Shown: one piece after another, positions 7,200 through 10,129 of the stretch
Position numbering within the stretch: position 1 is the stretch's first letter
How the letters are laid out: the number at the start of each line of letters is the position of its first letter
NCBI GenBank assembly: GCA_016201085.1
Contig: JACQDO010000086.1
Coordinates: 1-10,129, forward strand
Length of the DNA stretch: 10,129 nt
Direction: 5' to 3'
DNA from: Hyphomicrobiales bacterium
Lineage (GTDB): Bacteria; Pseudomonadota; Alphaproteobacteria; Rhizobiales; Xanthobacteraceae
Program-made: the position numbers and the translations under genes
Notes under the pieces: model-generated
The model's database searches: none
Seen by the model: only the letters and a program-made list of their open reading frames with translations
What the model was told of the DNA's origin: nothing

Positions 7200-8198
7200 T
7201 CAGTCCCCGCTCGCCTGATTGGCCTGCCGCGCCGGTGCCTCGAGCACGTTCTTACAGGCCGGTGGCAGGTCGGCCATGGTCAGCGACTTCGGCGGCTTGG
7301 CCGGTGTCGTCGGCGGTGTCGTCGGTTTCGGCGGGTGCAGCACCTTGTCGGAGAACCAGAACGCGAGCGCTTTCTTGTCGCAGCCGTCTTCGCTCCCTAC
7401 CGGCGGCTGGGCGCGGCAATTCTGCGAGTCGGCCGGGCATTTCAGCCGCACGTGGATGTGGTCGTGGTGGTAGTACCAGGGCCGCACCTTCGCCATCCAG
7501 CCATCTTTATGCTTGTCCTCGACCCGACACAGTTCCTGCTTGATCACGGCGTTGACCAGCACGCGCTCGACCTCGGGCTGCTCGGCGGCGGTCTTGATGA
7601 AGGCGATGTGCTGCGGCGTCCAAGTCTTCGGATTGAGGTGCTTCCAGTCGTCGGAGACCAGATTGGTGGCGGAAGTCTTCTCGCGCTCGTCCTTGCTCAG
7701 CACATGGCCGGGCATCGGCATGAACCAGATGTCGACGTCGAGGCCGATCTGATGGCTGGTGTGTCCTTACGGCAGCGGGCCGCCGCGCGGCTGCGCCAGG
7801 TCGCCGACCAGAACGCCTTTCCAGCCGGTGACCTTGGCGGCGAGCGGCGCGAATGTTTCCAGAAACTTGATCAGGCTGGGGTGGCCCCAATTGCGGTTGC
7901 GCGACAGCCGCATCACCTGCCAGGTCGGTCCGGTGGTGGGCAGCGGCACGCCGCCTTGCAGACAGCCGCGCGGGTAATAACCGATCGCCATGGCCTTGCC
8001 CAAGCTCGGCAGCTGCTTGGCGGCGAACAGGAATTTGGCCGGGGCCGTTTCTTTTTTCGGCTTGGCCTGCGGCAAGGGTGTCGGCGTAGCCGCGGCCGCC
8101 GCTGGCGCCTGTGCAAAGCTCGGGCGTTCGCTGGCGGCGAGGCAGCCGGCGGCGACCAGCAACGACAAACCGAAACGGGCCACACTGCGCTTGTGCAT
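7200..8198 (-). pseudogene. mepA: MepA-like penicillin-insensitive murein endopeptidase, interrupted by in-frame TAA
   Basis: Read through, this is a 332-codon gene for a periplasmic zinc endopeptidase of the LAS (MepA, peptidase M74) family, which cuts D-Ala-mDAP cross-links in peptidoglycan. ATG 8198 has GGAAG just upstream and opens a signal peptide (basic MHKRSVARFG, then hydrophobic LSLLVAAGCLAA, cleavage probably after SFA). A Pro/Ala linker follows, then LPSLGKAMAIGYYPRGC. At codon 144 (7769-7767) there is a TAA between GGPLP and GHTSHQIGLDVDIW. The expected zinc ligands His149 and Asp156, and the HxH in HHDHIHVRL (244-252), all come after it, in the same frame with no shift. The downstream part has no Met until residue 160, past the first ligands, so neither half alone can be active. 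The C-terminus has an extra Pro-rich tail (KPTTPPTTPAKPP). It is a one-base nonsense change, a sequencing error, or a readthrough; a pseudogene is the simplest reading. Confidence 0.8.
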
Positions 8199-8884
8199 GA
8201 CGCTTCCGATTTAGCTCAGTCGGCCGGTGCCTGTCAGGTTAAATACGCACCATGGTTTAAAGCGCCGGCGGCCGGCTGCCTCCGCCGATTGCGAAAAAGC
8301 CAATGCCACCAATGACTTTCATGATTAACCGACCTTGATAAGGGTGCCGCGACCAAGCCAGGCGCCGCGCTCCCGTGCAGGGCGAGCGCTAAGCGCGCAT
8401 GCGTGATCGCCCGTGGTGTCGAGGCGCCGGGTCCGCCTGCTTCCCCTTTTTCCTCTCCCTCAAACGAGGGAATGGAGCGCCGGGAGGGCGCCAGGGGGTT
8501 TGCGAGGCCCCCTTTGGGCCGCCCTTGCGATCGGGGGCCCGCGCGCCTTGCGAGGGCGCGCGCCGGTTTGCGAGACCGGCTGCGCCCCCCTGGCGCTCCA
8601 TCCGCAGCGCCATTGTCGGGCGCCGCGCCTTCGCTCTTCATCGGGCGCCACTCGAGATGACGCGCGCTGCCGACCGAGGCGGGATGAATATAAGGGCTCG
8701 GGAGAGGGTGAGGATAAGTTTTTTTGCGAAGCGAATTTTGCAAGCGGTTCAGGGCGATAGGCCATTGGTAATTTGTGTTATGATTTTGCGATCAATTTCG
8801 GCATGGATTGGCATGATGATCGACGTGCATCCATGTGCGGTATGATCGGTTCGTCGTCCGCATCATTCATTGAAGTGCCGAACG
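8199..8884. other. Gene-poor intergenic region with repeat-like, structured sequence
   Basis: I find no convincing gene here. Frames on both strands translate to low-complexity Arg/Pro/Ala/Gly-rich peptides without family features or ribosome binding sites. About 8335-8745 is strongly structured and GC-rich and resembles a multi-copy intergenic sequence of Bradyrhizobium-type genomes that is often mis-annotated as hypothetical proteins (from memory, not tested). It contains the hairpin cluster at 8473-8600. The part after 8700 is AT-richer, with a T-run at 8719-8725, and may hold the promoter of the following gene, but no -35/-10 pair is convincing. Confidence 0.6.
8473..8600. repeat. Cluster of four hairpins with a shared TTGCGA loop, closed by an outer stem
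   Basis: Four neighbouring stem-loops are visible. A: AGGGGG/CCCCCT (8493-8498 with 8508-8513). B: GGGCC-G-CCC/GGGGGCCC with one bulged G (8516-8524 with 8533-8540). C: GCGCGCC/GGCGCGC (8541-8547 with 8555-8561). D: GCCGGT/ACCGGC (8562-8567 with 8575-8580). Every loop contains TTGCGA; C and D have exactly TTGCGAG. The whole set is enclosed by TGGAGCGCC (8473-8481) and its exact complement (8592-8600). A second 11-base pairing, GCGCCAGGGGG (8488-8498) with 8586-8596, competes with hairpin A. Stems differ in sequence while loops are constant, which suggests selection on structure and loop. It could be a structured RNA, a protein-binding DNA element or a mobile palindromic repeat; the strand is undetermined. 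Confidence 0.75.
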
Positions 8885-9433
8885 GTGGAATCGAAAGCGG
8901 AAAGAAAAGCGCGGTTGCGCAAGGCGGCGGGCCACGCCATTGAGCGCGCCATCGCGACCGGCGACGACCCGTTCGCTCTCATGATGGCCGCCACCGGGGA
9001 AGGCAGCAACATCTGCGTGCCTTACGTCCAGCAGCATCCGTTCTTCCTGGAGAAGCGGAAGCTGTTCAAGACCGCCGAGGATCGCCAGCGCGACCGCGAC
9101 GCGGCGGCGGTCGCGGCAGAGCCCGGCCCGATCGTCTGGGTGCGCCGGCAGTTCGACCATCATAAGCACGCCGCCTACCGGCTCGCCGATGTGGACGACT
9201 GGCATTGGTCCAACATCAGCGGCGGCGTGATGCATCGGGCCAACCGGCACTATCTGCATGGCTATGTCTGGTGCGATGCGATGATCGCCGGCGAACTCGC
9301 GCATACCTGCAGTCATGGCCCGCCGCCGCACCGCATCAAGGTCTGCATCACCAAGAAGGGCAATGAAAAATTCTGGCGCGCCATCGAGGCGGTGGCGCCG
9401 GTGAACGATAGACCGACGCGAGGGAGACGATAG
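8885..9433 (+). CDS. Hypothetical protein, His-rich, about 182 residues
   Basis: I do not recognise this protein. From GTG 8885 (GAAG nine bases upstream) it has a basic N-terminal helix (ESKAERKARLRKAAG), an acidic/hydrophobic stretch (TGDDPFALMMAATGEG), then CVPYVQQHPFFLEKRKLFK. The second half is rich in His, Trp and Cys: RRQFDHHKHAAYRLADV, DDWHWSNISGG, NRHYLHGYVWCD and AHTCSHGPPPHRIKVC. The C-terminus is EKFWRAIEAV followed by a basic tail. There is no signal peptide or membrane segment. The His/Cys clustering could suggest metal binding, but I see no known zinc motif. An alternative start is TTG 8870, which adds five residues but lacks a ribosome binding site. Codon use is like the neighbouring GC-rich genes, so it appears native. 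It stands alone, with about 170 bases before the next gene. Confidence 0.72.
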   Translation: MESKAERKARLRKAAGHAIERAIATGDDPFALMMAATGEGSNICVPYVQQHPFFLEKRKLFKTAEDRQRDRDAAAVAAEPGPIVWVRRQFDHHKHAAYRLADVDDWHWSNISGGVMHRANRHYLHGYVWCDAMIAGELAHTCSHGPPPHRIKVCITKKGNEKFWRAIEAVAPVNDRPTRGRR

Positions 9434-9606
9434 CTACGGGTTCGGGCCGTTAACGCCGTCAGATGGCCGCTTTTCTCGACCGATCGCGCCCCGTATAGCC
9501 GAAGTATGAATTGAGATAATTTAGAAGCATTCCTTCAACCCGATATACCGAACTTCCCGCCACCATGCGCTTTCACGGATTTGATTTCATCCTTTCGGAG
9601 CAACAC

Positions 9607-9888
9607 ATGGGAAGGTTTCAAAGCGTGCTCGCGGCGCGTGAACGCCGCAAAGCACGCCGTTACGGTGTTGAAGTCAAGGCTCTCATTAAGGTGGACGATG
9701 AGTTTGCGGAACGGCAATGCACGATCCACGACATCTCGCAGACCGGCGCGTTCATCGCGGTCGAGGACGGCGATACGCTGGAACATTTTACGCTGACGGT
9801 TTCGCGCCAATGCCGAGTCATTCGACGCAACAAGGAGGGCACCAGGATCGGCGTCGAATTCCTGGTGCCGTGGTCGGTGGCGCCTTAA
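9607..9888 (+). CDS. Single-domain PilZ protein (probable c-di-GMP receptor)
   Basis: A 93-residue protein made of a single PilZ domain, which binds the second messenger cyclic di-GMP and passes the signal to motility, polysaccharide or other systems. Both parts of the binding signature are present: RxxxR in RERRKARRYGVEV (Arg13/Arg17 or Arg14/Arg18) and DxSxxG in HDISQTGAFI (Asp42, Ser44, Gly47). The C-terminal strand RIGVEFLVP fits the beta-barrel. ATG 9607 is chosen because GGAG lies six bases upstream. An in-frame ATG at 9565 would add 14 residues with no such site. It is a short cytoplasmic protein with no partner domain, so it probably acts by binding another protein. It converges with lepA. 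What it controls cannot be seen here. Confidence 0.88.
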   Translation: MGRFQSVLAARERRKARRYGVEVKALIKVDDEFAERQCTIHDISQTGAFIAVEDGDTLEHFTLTVSRQCRVIRRNKEGTRIGVEFLVPWSVAP

Positions 9889-9936
9889 CCGGGACGCTCA
9901 AATAGCGCGGGATTCCGCAATATATCAATCACGCAC

Positions 9937-9960
9937 CGGCGCGAAGAGATCACCGCGCCG
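9937..9960. terminator. Candidate bidirectional terminator between PilZ gene and lepA
   Basis: CGGCGCG (9937-9943) and CGCGCCG (9954-9960) form a 7-base-pair stem with a 10-base loop, extendable by CA/TG with one bulged C. It lies between two convergent stop codons (9888 and 9967). No T-run follows on either strand, so intrinsic termination would be weak. Confidence 0.4.
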
Positions 9961-9966
9961 TGCTTC

Positions 9967-10129
9967 TCACACATCCACCTTCAGCGCCGCGATAAACGCC
10001 TCTTGCGGAATGTCGACCTTGCCGTACTGGCGCATCTTCTTTTTGCCTTCCTTCTGCTTGTCGAGAAGTTTGCGCTTTCTGGATATATCGCCGCCATAGC
10101 ATTTTGCGGTCACGTCTTTACGCATGGCA
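9967..10129 (-). CDS. lepA: Elongation factor 4 (LepA), C-terminal end only
   Basis: The last 54 residues of LepA (EF-4), a ribosome-binding GTPase that acts during translation and back-translocation; the 5' part lies beyond the right edge. The visible residues [20 protein letters not shown], then [20 protein letters not shown] and PQEAF match the highly conserved LepA-specific C-terminal domain, ending in IAALKVDV and TGA at 9969-9967. The KCYGGD and RKRKLL segments are typical of this domain, which contacts the A-site tRNA region. The C-terminus is complete and undamaged. The identification is firm from the motif. Confidence 0.96.
   Translation of the reverse strand, partial: AMRKDVTAKCYGGDISRKRKLLDKQKEGKKKMRQYGKVDIPQEAFIAALKVDV

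Noticed and set aside
8212..8223. TAGCTCAGTCGG, a perfect match to the tRNA A-box (D-arm)
   Set aside because: No acceptor stem, anticodon arm or GGTTCGA-type T-arm can be formed around it on the plus strand. It lies in the leader of the mepA-like gene and looks accidental.
7335..8315. 326-codon plus-strand frame opposite the mepA-like gene
   Set aside because: It is an antisense shadow; the MepA features are on the minus strand.
8473..8600. Possible CRISPR array because of regularly recurring TTGCGA
   Set aside because: The shared part is only 6-7 bases and sits in hairpin loops; there are no long direct repeats with spacers.
8234..8743. Long minus-strand frame (169 codons) and overlapping plus-strand frames at 8399-8845
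   Set aside because: The products are low-complexity Arg/Pro/Gly-rich and come from the GC-rich palindromic region, where stop codons are rare. There is no credible start signal.

Overview
The window looks like chromosomal DNA from a GC-rich alphaproteobacterium, most likely of the Hyphomicrobiales (Bradyrhizobium/Rhodopseudomonas/Pseudolabrys-like group). The grounds are the GC-rich codon use, the protein families present, the long palindromic intergenic repeats with GTCATTCCGGGGC ends, and the C-terminus of LepA at the right edge. The taxon is an inference from remembered similarity, not a search result.

Layout. Positions 1-1003 (minus) hold an AT-richer, unrecognised gene that runs off the left edge. 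It abuts 1213-1338 (minus), a 41-residue remnant of the N-terminus of a cobalamin-binding (BtuF-like) protein, so about 1.0-1.2 kb looks like the edge of an insertion or deletion. Positions 1526-2266 and 2301-3929 (plus) are a probable two-gene operon of a TauE/SafE-type membrane transporter and a GMC-family FAD oxidoreductase. Next comes a divergent pair: an AceE/transketolase-like thiamine-diphosphate E1 enzyme (4073-6475, minus) and an Lrp/AsnC regulator (6611-7081, plus). This pair is bracketed by two copies of one long palindromic repeat, placed in opposite orientation, each lying almost stop-to-stop between convergent genes. Positions 7200-8198 (minus) are a MepA-like murein endopeptidase gene broken by an in-frame TAA just before its zinc-site motif.

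The gap 8199-8884 has no convincing gene. It carries a compact cluster of four adjacent hairpins whose loops all contain TTGCGA, enclosed by an outer stem. After it come a small unrecognised His-rich protein (8885-9433, plus), a single-domain PilZ protein (9607-9888, plus) and the 3' end of lepA (9967-10129, minus).

Function. The E1 enzyme and the Lrp-type regulator probably form one regulated unit for 2-oxo-acid or amino-acid catabolism. This resembles the known mdeR/mdeB arrangement, but no E2 or E3 subunit lies in the window. The rest are separate functions (export, FAD-dependent alcohol oxidation, cell-wall hydrolysis, c-di-GMP sensing, translation). The items most worth a second look are the TTGCGA hairpin cluster, the inverted repeat pair around the E1/Lrp block, the interrupted mepA, and the truncated btuF-like fragment next to the AT-rich unknown gene.
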